A stretch of DNA of 64,000 nt from Pseudomonadota bacterium (lineage in GTDB: Bacteria > Pseudomonadota > Alphaproteobacteria > Sphingomonadales > Sphingomonadaceae): the NCBI GenBank assembly GCA_021849075.1, contig JAJZTH010000015.1, positions 1 through 64,000 of the forward strand, given 5' to 3'. Every line of letters begins with the position of its first letter. The stretch's first letter is position 1. The position numbers and the translations under genes were made by a program. A model generated the notes under the pieces. The model was given only the letters and a program-made list of their open reading frames with translations. It was not told the DNA's origin and ran no database searches. Positions 16,023-25,075 of the stretch are shown piece after piece.

Positions 16023-17090
16023 ATGGCGCTCTCCGCAACCTTTTCGCTGCCCGACCGGGCGACTTTGGCGCAGCGCTGGCAGGCGCTGGAGGCGCGGTCG
16101 GACGCATCCTTCTTCCTGCGCTGGGTCTGGATCGGCGCCTGGCTGGACAGCTATCCCATCCGTCCCGAATTGCTCGCCGTCACCGACGAACAGGGGCGGG
16201 ATGTGGCGCTGGCGCTGGTCGGCCATGCCATGCAGCCGCGCCTGCTGGGGGCCGTCGCGACGCTCAGCCTCAACCAGTCGGGCGACCCGCAAGCCGATCG
16301 CCCCTATGTCGAATATAATGGCCTGCTGGCCGAAAGCGGTCGGGAAGGGGAGGCGACAACCGCATTTCTCTCGGCCCTTACCCGCCGCCGCGACTGGCGC
16401 GCGCTGCGATTGAGCGGCATCGCGCCGCACTCGCCGCTGCTCGGCCTGTCCGTGCGCCGCCGCGCCCGCAGCGACGTCTCGCCCGTCTATCAGGTCGATC
16501 TCGATGCCGTGCGCGCCGCGAATGGCGATTATCTCTCGCTACTCAGCGCCAATACGCGCAGCCAGATTCGCCGCGCGATGAAGGATCATGGCGGCCCGCT
16601 GCCCGATGTGGCGGTCGCCACGCTGGACGACATCGCGCCCTGGCTGGCGGAGATGGCGGCGCTCAACAGCGGCCGTCATGCCGACAATGCGTGGGACAGC
16701 GCGCCCTTCCGCCAATTCGTCGCCACCATCGCCGCGCGCGGCCTGCCCAGCTGCGCGGTCGAACTGCTGCGATTCAGCGATGCCGGCGGCGTCGTCGGCC
16801 TGTTGGTCAATTTCGTGCAGGGGGGCATGGCGATGAACTATCAGTCCGCCTTTGCCGAGCCGCGCACCGGCAAGGACAAGCCCGGCTTGCTCTGTCACGC
16901 CGCCGCCGTGGATCATTATGCCGCGCGCGGCCTCACCCGCTATTCGCTGCTCGCCGGCAAGGATCGCTACAAGCAGAGCCTGTCTACGTGCGAAGAGTCG
17001 CTCGAATGGTGGACGCTGGAACGGTTCAGCCCGCGCCTCGAAGCCGAAGCGCTGCTGCGTCGCCTGCTCAGGCGCCCAGCTTCCGCATGA
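16023..17090 (+). CDS. GNAT/FemAB-like acyltransferase (CelD/BcsL type)
   Basis: 355 residues resembling the Acetyltransf_6 (CelD/BcsL) family, which carry a duplicated GNAT fold. Supporting segments are FLRWVWIGAWLDSYP, the NTRSQIRRAMKDHGG region that opens the second GNAT half, LLVNFVQGGMAMNYQSAF, and the C-terminal YSLLAGKDRYKQSLS typical of these enzymes. Relatives act in exopolysaccharide or cell-wall modification; the donor and acceptor here are unknown. Its 3' end overlaps the convergent cupin gene by 23 bases. A second member of the family is encoded at 17934-19070. Confidence 0.8.
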   Translation: MALSATFSLPDRATLAQRWQALEARSDASFFLRWVWIGAWLDSYPIRPELLAVTDEQGRDVALALVGHAMQPRLLGAVATLSLNQSGDPQADRPYVEYNGLLAESGREGEATTAFLSALTRRRDWRALRLSGIAPHSPLLGLSVRRRARSDVSPVYQVDLDAVRAANGDYLSLLSANTRSQIRRAMKDHGGPLPDVAVATLDDIAPWLAEMAALNSGRHADNAWDSAPFRQFVATIAARGLPSCAVELLRFSDAGGVVGLLVNFVQGGMAMNYQSAFAEPRTGKDKPGLLCHAAAVDHYAARGLTRYSLLAGKDRYKQSLSTCEESLEWWTLERFSPRLEAEALLRRLLRRPASA

Positions 17091-17937
17091 CGCGATAAAC
17101 CAACCGGCGCAGCCCCTGTTTCTCGGGCTGCGCGCTCACCGTTCCGACCGGCAGGCCGCGCTTGCGCAGCAGCGCGTTGAAACTGTGCAGTTCGCCCTCC
17201 GCCACGCTGCGTTCCGACCGCCATGTCACCGACAGGCTGACCGACACGGTCGGGCCGTTTTCCACGAAATGCGGCGCCTTGACCGGCACATGGATGGCGT
17301 CGCCCGGCTCCAGCCTTACCGCCGTGCCATGCGCCTTGAACCCGTCCTGCCACACCAGATTGCGATGCCCGCCGCCGTGGAAATCCTCGCTCTTTTGCGC
17401 CGGCACCAATTGCTCGTTGCGCGCGGGGAAAACGGTCATGGTCTTCACGCCCATGATCTGGAGCAGAATATTATGCTCCGGGTCCATATGAAAGGGCGTC
17501 ACGCTACCCGGTGACGACAGGAAGATGAAGGCTTCGCGGTGGAGCATCGGCCCGGTCTTGTCCGCGACGATCGGCGCCAGTTCGGCCAACGCCGCATCCA
17601 GCAACGCGGCATAAGCCGGGTCGCGCTCGACATTTTTCAGCACCGCCCAACTGCCATTGCTTTCGATCGTGCGGATCGTCTCGCCCAGGGTCAGGCCGTT
17701 GGACGGCGTATCTTCCGGCCGTACGCCCAGCGGCAGCTTGCCCAGATTATATTCCACCGACGCCGCCGGCATGCGTTCGGCCAGCGTGGCCAGCGCGTCC
17801 AGCGTCAGCAGAATGTGGCCGGCCAGCCCATGGCTCAGCCGCGTCGACTGGTCGGGATAGGCGGCGGCGAAGATCGCGCGGGCCTCTTGCGGGAAGGTTG
17901 CGCCGCTCGCCGGCGCGATGGTGCCGTGCGCGGTCAT
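17068..17937 (-). CDS. JmjC-like cupin (cupin-8 type) protein
   Basis: 289 residues with a beta-helix core like the cupin-like/JmjC 2-oxoglutarate oxygenases: the metal pair HMD (His150, Asp152) in TPFHMDPEHN, strands LLQIMGVKTMTVFP and GDAIHVPVKAPHFV, the latter offering His216 or His223 as third ligand. Substrate unknown; family members hydroxylate proteins or peptides. The start at 17937 has AAAGGACAG upstream and overlaps the stop of the preceding acyltransferase gene (ATGA), so the two are co-translated. Confidence 0.78.
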   Translation of the reverse strand: MTAHGTIAPASGATFPQEARAIFAAAYPDQSTRLSHGLAGHILLTLDALATLAERMPAASVEYNLGKLPLGVRPEDTPSNGLTLGETIRTIESNGSWAVLKNVERDPAYAALLDAALAELAPIVADKTGPMLHREAFIFLSSPGSVTPFHMDPEHNILLQIMGVKTMTVFPARNEQLVPAQKSEDFHGGGHRNLVWQDGFKAHGTAVRLEPGDAIHVPVKAPHFVENGPTVSVSLSVTWRSERSVAEGELHSFNALLRKRGLPVGTVSAQPEKQGLRRLVYRVMRKLGA

Positions 17938-19070
17938 CGCTGTCCTTTCAGATGATGTGCCAGAGTTTCTACGCCATTGGCCGCGGCAAAGGCGGCGGCG
18001 CGTTGCAGCCGCATCATGCCCTTGCCCCGCAATGCGATGCGATACTGTACGATGGTGCGCCTTTCGGCCCACAGGCTGTCGATCATCGGATGATCGGGGG
18101 CGGCGCAACTGTCCATCCAGCCGATGGTTGGATCGCCTTGCACCGCATGCAGATTGGCGATCTCGATCAGCACGCCGGGGGAAAAACGTCCCAGTTCCTC
18201 ATCAATGGCGATCTTGAAGGAAAAGGCGCCATCGCCATGGCGGAAATTGACCAGCATCGCGATCGCCCGGCCATCCAGGTCGATGCGCAGCATGTGCAGC
18301 CGCTCCGCATCGCATGCGGCGGCGCAGGCCGCGCGGAAAAAGGCGGCCTCCTCCGGTTTGCAGCGCAGCGCCGTGCCTTCCTGCCCCTTCCAGCCCGACG
18401 CCTCCAGCGTCAGGAAATCCTCGCACCATGCGGGCAGATCGGCCGGATCGTGCAGCAGTCGCGTCTCGACCGCGCCCATCTCCGCCATCCGCTTTTGCAA
18501 TCGGCGCAATTCCTTGCGCTTCTTCGACCGGACATGGGTTTCCCAATAGGCGCCGGCGCTCAGCTCCGATCGCAGCATCGCCCGTTCATAGCGGTGGATT
18601 TCGCGCCAGCCGCGCCGCTGTTCGACACAGACCGCCTCGATCGCGGCGGCATTGGCTCCCGCCGCGTCCAGCCCCTCCATATGCAGAAAGCCGTGCGCCC
18701 ATGGGGCGGCGTCCAACTGCGCCAGAAAGCTGCGCCACGCCGCCGCCTCATGGCCGCGCCGCAGCATCGGCGCGCCGAAGAAGCAATGGGCATGCATCCA
18801 GTTGCCAACGCACCCGATCGGCAAACGGCCGTGACGGGGCTGCAGGGTGACGGGCAGCAGGCCGATCAGCATGGTCCCGTCGCGCGCCTCGATCAGTCGG
18901 ACATGCTGTCCACCGGGCAGATGGTCGATCGCGGCGCCCAACATGTCGGGCGCATAAAAGGCGTTGGCCTCCGCAGCATCGCGCGCCAGTGCGTCCCACG
19001 GTGTCGCGCATGGCGCGTCCGCTGTCTCAGAAGGGGATGGATGGAATGCCATGTCCATGAAATTTTCCAT
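17934..19070 (-). CDS. GNAT/FemAB-like acyltransferase (CelD/BcsL type)
   Basis: 378 residues of the Acetyltransf_6 family, distantly related to the product of 16023-17090. Evidence: PRHGRLPIGCVGNWMHAHCFFGAP in the first GNAT half, the basic hinge ETHVRSKKRKELRRLQKRMA that marks these enzymes, LVNFRHGDGAFSFKIAIDEE and SPGVLIEIANLH. Either of the ATGs at 19070 and 19058 could start it. Its stop overlaps the cupin start by four bases, suggesting that an acyltransferase and an oxygenase act on the same substrate; this is inference. Confidence 0.78.
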   Translation of the reverse strand: MENFMDMAFHPSPSETADAPCATPWDALARDAAEANAFYAPDMLGAAIDHLPGGQHVRLIEARDGTMLIGLLPVTLQPRHGRLPIGCVGNWMHAHCFFGAPMLRRGHEAAAWRSFLAQLDAAPWAHGFLHMEGLDAAGANAAAIEAVCVEQRRGWREIHRYERAMLRSELSAGAYWETHVRSKKRKELRRLQKRMAEMGAVETRLLHDPADLPAWCEDFLTLEASGWKGQEGTALRCKPEEAAFFRAACAAACDAERLHMLRIDLDGRAIAMLVNFRHGDGAFSFKIAIDEELGRFSPGVLIEIANLHAVQGDPTIGWMDSCAAPDHPMIDSLWAERRTIVQYRIALRGKGMMRLQRAAAFAAANGVETLAHHLKGQR

Positions 19071-19215
19071 AGGCGGTAAAGATTAGAGAAAGCCTAAATG
19101 GGCCATGGAGCTGGCAAGCGTATCGACAGGACAGGGCTTTACTTTTGGTCGACGGATTGTTTGAGACGGGGCGGGGGCGGCATGACAGGGCCGTCGGACA
19201 AAGGAGTAGAGCGGC

Positions 19216-20217
19216 ATGACGATCCTGATCACCGGCGTGGCGGGGTTCATCGGCATGCATGTCGCCGACCGGTTGCTGGCGCAGGGGCATGCGGTGGTCG
19301 GCATCGACAATATGAACGATTATTATGCGGTGTCGCTCAAGCGCGACCGCATCGCCCGGCTGCAGGCCGCGCATGGGCGTCTGTTCACCTTCCACGAACT
19401 CGATTTTGCCGACATGGATGCGGTTCATGCCGCGCTGCGCGATCAGGTGATAGAGGCGATCGTGCATCTGGGTGCCCAGGCCGGCGTGCGCTATTCGCTC
19501 GTCAACCCCCACGCCTATGTCCGCACCAATCTGACCGGACATGTCAACATGCTGGAACTGGCGCGGGAACGGCGGGTGCGGCATTTCATCTACGCCTCCT
19601 CCTCATCGGTCTATGGCGGCAACGATATGCTGCCTTTCCGGGTCGAGGATCGCGCCGATCACCCGATTTCGCTCTATGCCGCGACCAAGCGCGCCGACGA
19701 ACTGATGAGCGAAACCTACGCCCATCTCTTCCGCATTCCCATGACCGGACTGCGCTTCTTCACCGTCTATGGTCCCTGGGGTCGGCCGGATATGGCGATG
19801 TGGATTTTCACCTCGAAGATATTGGCCGGTGAGCCGATCCCGGTCTTCAACCATGGCCGGATGCAGCGCGATTTCACCTATATCGATGATATTGTGAACG
19901 GGGTTCTGGGTTGTCTGGACCATCCGCCGGCCGATGACGGCGCGATCAAGGCGGGGGGCAGCCGCGCGCCGCATCGCCTCTACAATATCGGCAATCACCA
20001 GCCGGAAGAATTGATGCACCTGATCGCGGTGCTGGAGGATGCGATCGGTATGAAGGCGCAGATCGATTTCCAGCCGATGCAGCCGGGCGACGTCCATGCC
20101 ACCTATGCCGACATCAGCGCAATTTCACAGGATATCGGTTTTGCCCCGGAAACGAGAATCGAGTCGGGCGTGCCGCAATTTGTGGATTGGTATCGCGCTT
20201 ATCATGCCGCGCGCTGA
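19216..20217 (+). CDS. NAD-dependent epimerase/dehydratase (UDP-glucuronate 4-epimerase type)
   Basis: 333 residues of the extended short-chain dehydrogenase class: the NAD motif GVAGFIG (7-13), the NMNDYYAVSLKRDR stretch typical of UDP-glucuronate/galacturonate epimerases, the active-site YASSSSVYGGN and YAATKRADE (Tyr-x3-Lys), and RFFTVYGPWGRPDMA. It probably makes UDP-galacturonate for surface polysaccharide or lipopolysaccharide. AAGGAG is 11 bases before the ATG. It precedes the KDO genes but a 231-base gap makes a shared transcript uncertain. Confidence 0.85.
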   Translation: MTILITGVAGFIGMHVADRLLAQGHAVVGIDNMNDYYAVSLKRDRIARLQAAHGRLFTFHELDFADMDAVHAALRDQVIEAIVHLGAQAGVRYSLVNPHAYVRTNLTGHVNMLELARERRVRHFIYASSSSVYGGNDMLPFRVEDRADHPISLYAATKRADELMSETYAHLFRIPMTGLRFFTVYGPWGRPDMAMWIFTSKILAGEPIPVFNHGRMQRDFTYIDDIVNGVLGCLDHPPADDGAIKAGGSRAPHRLYNIGNHQPEELMHLIAVLEDAIGMKAQIDFQPMQPGDVHATYADISAISQDIGFAPETRIESGVPQFVDWYRAYHAAR

Positions 20218-20448
20218 TGCGCTGCAACGCACGCGCGGAAAGTAAAATAGTTCCGCGGTTCGCCGCTATTTGACGTCGCTTCACCTTGTTGAAGTTCAGT
20301 CGATGCTGTGATTGGAACAGCACGCTTTTCCAAATTTTCTTTCGCATCTGCAAAATGGATTGCCATAAGTGCCTGAAACGGCGTAAGCCATTTAACCATG
20401 CCGGTTGAAAAACGGGCTAGGGGTCGCGAAACGAGGAAAAGACGACAC

Positions 20449-21534
20449 ATGGAATACGATGGATCGTCGCCGCTGAACGGACTGGAATATCCAGCTGCGG
20501 TAGGCGGAAAAAAGGGCAAACGCGTGTCGACACCAGCTTCTAAGATCGTCCCATTCGGCTCGGGCGGGCGCATCGTTGAGAGCGCTTGCAGAAGTCTGTC
20601 GATTGCCGCTTTCGGGCTGAATGCCCTGGAAGCGAAATTTTCCGATCGCGATTTTGCCGCGACCTTCCTGCGCGTCATCGGCGTCATCATGAAGGTGCGC
20701 GGCCGCGTGATCGTCACTGGCATCGGCAAGAGCGGCATCGTCGCGCGCAAGATGACGGCGACGCTCACCTCCACCGGCACGCCCGCCATCTTCCTGCATC
20801 CGGCCGATGCTGGCCATGGCGATCTGGGCATGGTGACGCCCGACGATGTCGTGCTGATGCTGTCCCATTCGGGCGAATCGACTGAGCTTGGCCCGATCAT
20901 CCAATATTGCAAGCGCTTCGCCATCCCGTTGGTCGCCATGACGGCGCGGGGGCAGAGCACGGTGGCGGCCGCGGCCGACTATTGCATGCTGATGCCCGAA
21001 GTGGAGGAGGCGTGCCCCAATTCGCTCGCGCCGACCACCTCGACGACCGTGCAGATGGCCTTTGGCGACGCGCTCGCCATTTCGCTCATGGAAATGCGCG
21101 GCTTTTCCGCCGACGATTTCCACAAATTCCATCCCAATGGCCGTCTGGGCGCGCAGCTGATCAAGGTGCGCGAACTCATGGCCACGGGTGAAGATGTGCC
21201 CATCGTTCGCGATGACGCTTCCCTGCTCGACGCGACGATCGAAATGACCCGCGCCCGTCTGGGCGGCACCGCAATCATTGATCGCAACAACCGCCTGATC
21301 GGCGCCTTCACCGATGGCGATCTGCGCCGCACGGTGACGGGCAAGCAGAATCTGACCGAAGCGGTCGGCCGTTTCATGACCCAGACGCCGCTGGCCGTGG
21401 CCCCGGACGAACTGGCGTCGGAAGCGCTGCGCCTGATGCATGAACGCAACATCATGCTGCTCTTCGTCTGCGAAAATGCCCGCCTGGTGGGGGCAGTGCA
21501 TATGCACGACCTGTTGCACGCCGGGGTCGCCTGA
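20449..21534 (+). CDS. kdsD: D-arabinose-5-phosphate isomerase
   Basis: About 361 residues: a SIS sugar-isomerase domain (RGRVIVTGIGKSGIVARKM, LMLSHSGES, the PTTSTTVQMAFGDA signature of KdsD/KpsF) followed by two CBS domains (from about 225, ending HERNIMLLFVCENARLVGAV). It converts ribulose-5-phosphate to arabinose-5-phosphate, the first step to KDO. ATG 20449 has GAGGAAAAG upstream at slightly long spacing; ATG 20398 and GTG 20523 are alternatives, and the extra N-terminus lies outside the conserved domain. Followed without gap by the CMP-KDO synthetase gene. Confidence 0.9.
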   Translation: MEYDGSSPLNGLEYPAAVGGKKGKRVSTPASKIVPFGSGGRIVESACRSLSIAAFGLNALEAKFSDRDFAATFLRVIGVIMKVRGRVIVTGIGKSGIVARKMTATLTSTGTPAIFLHPADAGHGDLGMVTPDDVVLMLSHSGESTELGPIIQYCKRFAIPLVAMTARGQSTVAAAADYCMLMPEVEEACPNSLAPTTSTTVQMAFGDALAISLMEMRGFSADDFHKFHPNGRLGAQLIKVRELMATGEDVPIVRDDASLLDATIEMTRARLGGTAIIDRNNRLIGAFTDGDLRRTVTGKQNLTEAVGRFMTQTPLAVAPDELASEALRLMHERNIMLLFVCENARLVGAVHMHDLLHAGVA

Positions 21535-22340
21535 CCCTTCTCGTCGTCATTCCCGCGCGCGCCGGATCGACCCGCCTGCCGCGCAAGCCGCTGCGCCTGA
21601 TCGCCGGGCGCACGCTGCTGCATCGGACGATCGCGATGGCGCGCGCCGCGATTGGCGGCCGCGCCGATGTGGCGCTCGTCGTCGCCACCGATGATCGGGA
21701 GATTGCCGATCATGCCCGCGTCGCCGGCTGCGATGCGGTGATGACCGACAGCGCCATCGCTACCGGATCGGGCCGCGCGCTCGCCGCCGCGCTCGCCCAG
21801 CCCGCACCGCCACGCTTCGTCGTCAATCTCCAGGGCGATTCGCCCTTCCAGCCCGAAGGGGCGCTCGCCGCCGTCATCGCCGCGCTGGAGGCGGGCGCGC
21901 AGGTCGCGACGCCCGTCATTGCGCTCGACTGGCCCGCGCTCGACGCGCTGCGCGATCACAAGACCCGCTCCCCGTTCAGCGGCACCACTTGCGCCCGCGC
22001 GCCTGACGGCCATGCGCTCTGGTTCTCGAAAGCGATCATCCCCGCCATCCGCAATGAAGAGCGGTTGCGCGCCGATCAGCCGCGCTCGCCCATCTGGCGT
22101 CATGTCGGCCTCTATGGCTATGCGCTCGATGCGCTGCGCCGGTTCGAGGCATGCCCGCCTACGGCGCTGGAAAATCTGGAGGGGCTGGAACAGTTGCGGC
22201 TGTTGGAACTGGGCATCCCGGTCATGACCGTCCCGGTCGATCCGCCCCTGTTCGACAGCAGCGGCATCGACACGCAAGCCGACATCGCCCGGGTCGAGGC
22301 GCTGATCGCCCGGCATGGCGATCCCGTCCCCGCGCTCTGA
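21531..22340 (+). CDS. kdsB: CMP-KDO synthetase (3-deoxy-manno-octulosonate cytidylyltransferase), atypical start
   Basis: The frame contains the KdsB opening LLVVIPARAGSTRLPRKPL, the nucleotide-binding LQGDSPFQPEG, HVGLYGYALDALRRF, ENLEGLEQLRLLELG and a C-terminal SSGIDTQADIARVEAL, so it activates KDO with CTP. The conserved N-terminus lies upstream of the first ATG (21636), and no ATG, GTG or TTG exists in frame between 21480 and that point. The best candidate is CTG 21531, which overlaps the kdsD stop (CTGA) as an ATG would in an ATGA junction. About 269 residues from there. Its stop overlaps the next ATG. Confidence 0.85.
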   Translation: MTLLVVIPARAGSTRLPRKPLRLIAGRTLLHRTIAMARAAIGGRADVALVVATDDREIADHARVAGCDAVMTDSAIATGSGRALAAALAQPAPPRFVVNLQGDSPFQPEGALAAVIAALEAGAQVATPVIALDWPALDALRDHKTRSPFSGTTCARAPDGHALWFSKAIIPAIRNEERLRADQPRSPIWRHVGLYGYALDALRRFEACPPTALENLEGLEQLRLLELGIPVMTVPVDPPLFDSSGIDTQADIARVEALIARHGDPVPAL

Positions 22341-22930
22341 TGCGCCGCCTCTTCATCATCCGCCATGGCAACACCTTCGCCAGCAGCGCGCAGGCGTGCC
22401 GGGTCGGCGCCCGCACCGACATTCCGCTGGTCGACAGCGGCCATGATCAGGCGCGGCGGCTGGGCGACTGGTTCGCGGCGCAGGCGCTGCCGGTCCGCCG
22501 CCTGCTTTCCAGCCCGCTGCTGCGCGCGCGCCAGACGGCTGATGCCATCGCCGCCGCCATCGGTCATGCGCCGGGCGAGACGGCCGACTGGCTTGGCGAA
22601 ATCGATCATGGTCCCGATGAAGGTCGCCCCGAAGCCGATGTGCTGGCCCGCATCGGTGCACAGGCGCTGGCCGACTGGGATGAACGCGCTATTCCGCCCG
22701 ATGGCTGGATCGTCGATGCCGACGCGCGCATCGCCGCCTGGCGCGCCTTCTTTGCGGAAGAGGGGGAGGGGGCGGACCTGCTCGTCACCAGCAATGGCGC
22801 GGCGCGCTTTGCCCTGATCGCGGCGGGCCTGCCGCTGGGCGCGCTCAAATTGCGCACCGGCGCATTCGGCGAGCTGGCCGTGGATGATGTCGGGCGGGTG
22901 ACGCTGCTGCGCTGGGACGCCCGCCCTTAA
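22340..22930 (+). CDS. histidine phosphatase (phosphoglycerate mutase-like)
   Basis: 196 residues with the RHG motif near the start (IIRHGNT, catalytic His9), SSPLLRARQTADAIA with the second Arg, and a later acidic GEIDHGPDE. The second conserved His near the C-terminus is less clear (the TSNGAARFALIA segment has Asn-Gly where many relatives have His-Gly), which could lower activity. The ATG overlaps the kdsB stop (TGATG), so it is the third gene of the KDO operon. A role dephosphorylating a KDO or nucleotide intermediate is speculation. Confidence 0.8.
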   Translation: MRRLFIIRHGNTFASSAQACRVGARTDIPLVDSGHDQARRLGDWFAAQALPVRRLLSSPLLRARQTADAIAAAIGHAPGETADWLGEIDHGPDEGRPEADVLARIGAQALADWDERAIPPDGWIVDADARIAAWRAFFAEEGEGADLLVTSNGAARFALIAAGLPLGALKLRTGAFGELAVDDVGRVTLLRWDARP

Positions 22931-22946
22931 CGCGCGTCCGCTTCGA

Positions 22947-23519
22947 TCAGTTTTTGCGCTGGGGCACGGTGAATGTGCCCGACACGCGGCCGCTGGGGCT
23001 GGTCGCGGCGCCCGGCGCGCCGCCGGCCGATCGGCCATCCACGGTCGACCGGCCGCTGGTCAGGTCCATCACCAGCCGTCCGCCGGTCAGGCGATTGCTG
23101 CCCTGCGTCAGTGCGACATTGCCCAACATGGTGATCAGCTTGGCGTTCAGATCGTAAATGGCGACATTGCCGCGCGCCGTCTGGTCCGCCTTGCGCACCA
23201 CCACATTGCCCGAAGCGTCGATCCGGTCGATCTGGATGCCGTCGGTGCCATTGCCGCCATTGCCGCCGCCGCCGGGCTGATTCTTGTACGCCACGGTCAT
23301 GCGCGCGGCGTTCAGCGTCATGCCGGCCTGCGTCACTTCGACATTGCCGGACACCAGCACCCGGTCGGCGCGGTCCTGCACCTCGATGCGGTCGGCGGTG
23401 AAATTGACCGGGGCGTTGCTGTCATGATTTTGGAACACCTGCGCGCCCGCGCCGGCAATCATCACGCCGGCCGAGCCAAGAAGGCCGATCGATAACAGGA
23501 TCAGGGAGCGGTTCATCAC
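22947..23519 (-). CDS. lptA: LPS transport periplasmic protein LptA
   Basis: 190 residues: a signal peptide (about 1-26) and an OstA/LptA beta-jellyroll with the repeats NFTADRIEVQDRADRVLVSG, VEVTQAGMTLNAARMTV and LITMLGNVALTQGSNRLTGG. It forms the periplasmic bridge carrying lipopolysaccharide from LptC to LptD. A Gly/Asn insert (PGGGGNGGNGTDG) and a proline/serine tail are unusual additions. The ATG overlaps the lptC stop (four bases), and the gene converges with the KDO operon. Confidence 0.88.
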   Translation of the reverse strand: MMNRSLILLSIGLLGSAGVMIAGAGAQVFQNHDSNAPVNFTADRIEVQDRADRVLVSGNVEVTQAGMTLNAARMTVAYKNQPGGGGNGGNGTDGIQIDRIDASGNVVVRKADQTARGNVAIYDLNAKLITMLGNVALTQGSNRLTGGRLVMDLTSGRSTVDGRSAGGAPGAATSPSGRVSGTFTVPQRKN

Positions 23520-24163
23520 TTTTGCCCTTTGAGGCCATTTTGTTCGATACGCAAGCTTGCCCGGCCGTTGAGCGTCACCGTGCGCGCCGCCATGTCGGCT
23601 TCCAGATGGTCGCCGCTGAAGGTGCCGATGGGAATGCGCCCGTCGACCCGCCCCGCGCTCTTCATCCGCCGGGTTTTCAGGTCCACGCCAACGTCGCGCG
23701 TGGTCAGGCGATAGCCGCCGGCCGCCTCGAACTGCACCGGACCGTCAATGCCGACCCGCTCGGTCTCCATGTCGTACCGGCCCTTTTGCGCGGTCAGCAC
23801 GGCGGGACCATCGGTCAGCAATATGCGCGCCGACATGCTGTTCAGATCGACGATCGGCTCGCGTGAACTTTTCTGCACGGCGGAACCCGCCCGCAGGGAA
23901 AAGGGCTGGCCCTTGCTGTCCTCGCCCCGATACAGCGCTTCGGTCACGCGCATGCGTTCGCGCGCCACATCGACCTTGTTCTTGTCGAGCAGGAAGCTGA
24001 CCTTGTCGCCGCTGGTGAAGGGCGCCGTCGCCAGCAAGGCCGCCAGCACGCCGACCGCCACCGGCAGCCAGTTTTTCAGCAGCGCGACCAGCCGGTCATG
24101 GCTGCCGCCCGGCCGCGCCCAGTGGCGGCGCACATTGCGTTGCTGATCGGCCTGGACGGACAC
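23516..24163 (-). CDS. lptC: LPS export system protein LptC
   Basis: 215 residues with one N-terminal membrane anchor (about 32-50, LLKNWLPVAVGVLAALLATA) and a periplasmic LptC/YrbK-like beta domain (FLLDKNKVDVARERMRVTEA, YDMETERVGIDGPVQFEA, GRIPIGTFSGDHLEADM). It receives lipopolysaccharide from LptB2FG and hands it to LptA. It sits between an RNase D-like gene and lptA on the same strand; lptB is not in the window on the downstream side. Confidence 0.87.
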   Translation of the reverse strand: MSVQADQQRNVRRHWARPGGSHDRLVALLKNWLPVAVGVLAALLATAPFTSGDKVSFLLDKNKVDVARERMRVTEALYRGEDSKGQPFSLRAGSAVQKSSREPIVDLNSMSARILLTDGPAVLTAQKGRYDMETERVGIDGPVQFEAAGGYRLTTRDVGVDLKTRRMKSAGRVDGRIPIGTFSGDHLEADMAARTVTLNGRASLRIEQNGLKGQK

Positions 24164-24179
24164 GGTCGCCCTGTCTCCC

Positions 24180-24797
24180 TTACATATGCGCGAAAATGTC
24201 GATTTCCGGCCAACCCGCCAGGTCCAGTTCGGCCCGGTGCGGCAGGAAATCGAAACAGGCTTGCGCCAGTTCCATGCGGCCTTCGCGGATCAGGCGCTTG
24301 TCCAGTTCGGCCTTCAGCGCATGCAGATAGCGCACGTCCGACGCGGCATAATCCTTCTGCGCGTCCGACAGGACCGGGCCGCCCCAGTCGCTCGATTGTT
24401 GCTGCTTGCTGATGTCCTGGCCCAGCAATTCACGCACCAGTTCTTTCAGCCCATGGCGGTCGGTATAGGTGCGGATCAGGCGCGACGCGATCTTGGTGCA
24501 ATAAACGGGGGCCGCCACGACGCCCAGATAATGTTTGATCGCGGCGATATCGAACCGCCCGAAATGATAGAGCTTCAACCGCTCCGGATCGGCCAGCACG
24601 GCGCGCAGATTGGGCGCGGCATAATCGCTGCCGGGGTTGAACCGCACCAGATGCTCGTCACCCTTGCCGTCGCTGATCTGGACGACGCACAGGCGGTCGC
24701 GCGGGGTGATGAGGCCCATGGTTTCGGTGTCGATGGCGATCGGGCCGGGGGCAAGCACGCCCGCGGGCAGATCTTCTTCATGGAAATGCACGGTCAT
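24180..24797 (-). CDS. RNase D-like 3'-5' exonuclease
   Basis: 205 residues containing only the DEDDy exonuclease domain: Exo I with AIDTETMGL, Exo II with YHFGRFDIAAIKHYLG, and Exo III with DYAASDVRYLHALK. The HRDC domains of full-length RNase D are missing, as in the short 'ribonuclease D' proteins widespread in alphaproteobacteria upstream of lptC. The enzyme would trim RNA (or DNA) 3' ends. It is 16 bases upstream of lptC. Confidence 0.87.
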   Translation of the reverse strand: MTVHFHEEDLPAGVLAPGPIAIDTETMGLITPRDRLCVVQISDGKGDEHLVRFNPGSDYAAPNLRAVLADPERLKLYHFGRFDIAAIKHYLGVVAAPVYCTKIASRLIRTYTDRHGLKELVRELLGQDISKQQQSSDWGGPVLSDAQKDYAASDVRYLHALKAELDKRLIREGRMELAQACFDFLPHRAELDLAGWPEIDIFAHM

Positions 24798-25075
24798 GCT
24801 TTCCCCTTATGGCGAAAGCGGCCGCTCCGCAATCAAGCCTTTGCATGGATGGAATGATGCGGCAGGACGACGGGATGCTGCGGTGAATTGCGGGAATATC
24901 CTGGCTTTTGATAGAAAAGAACGGATCATGATCGCAACAGTGAAAATCATTCGCGCTGCCCTGAAAAGTTGATATAGTGAGTCCCAAATCCGCGTGTGCG
25001 GTGGATTCTGCATGTCATTCGCCCGACATGTTTGTCCGATTGGTCTTGGGGCGAAGCGAAAGTGACTAACAGGGC
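24798..25075 (+). promoter_or_regulatory. promoter and long leader region of the cold-shock gene
   Basis: A 278-base gene-free stretch between the divergent exonuclease and cold-shock genes. It includes an AT-rich segment (24895-24975) and a hairpin (CATGTC...GACATG, about 25012-25030) within the likely leader. Long, folded leaders are common in cold-shock mRNAs. Promoter elements cannot be assigned with confidence. Confidence 0.35.

Noticed and set aside
21636-22340. kdsB starting at its first ATG
   Set aside because: It would delete the conserved VVIPARAGSTRLP segment needed for CTP binding.
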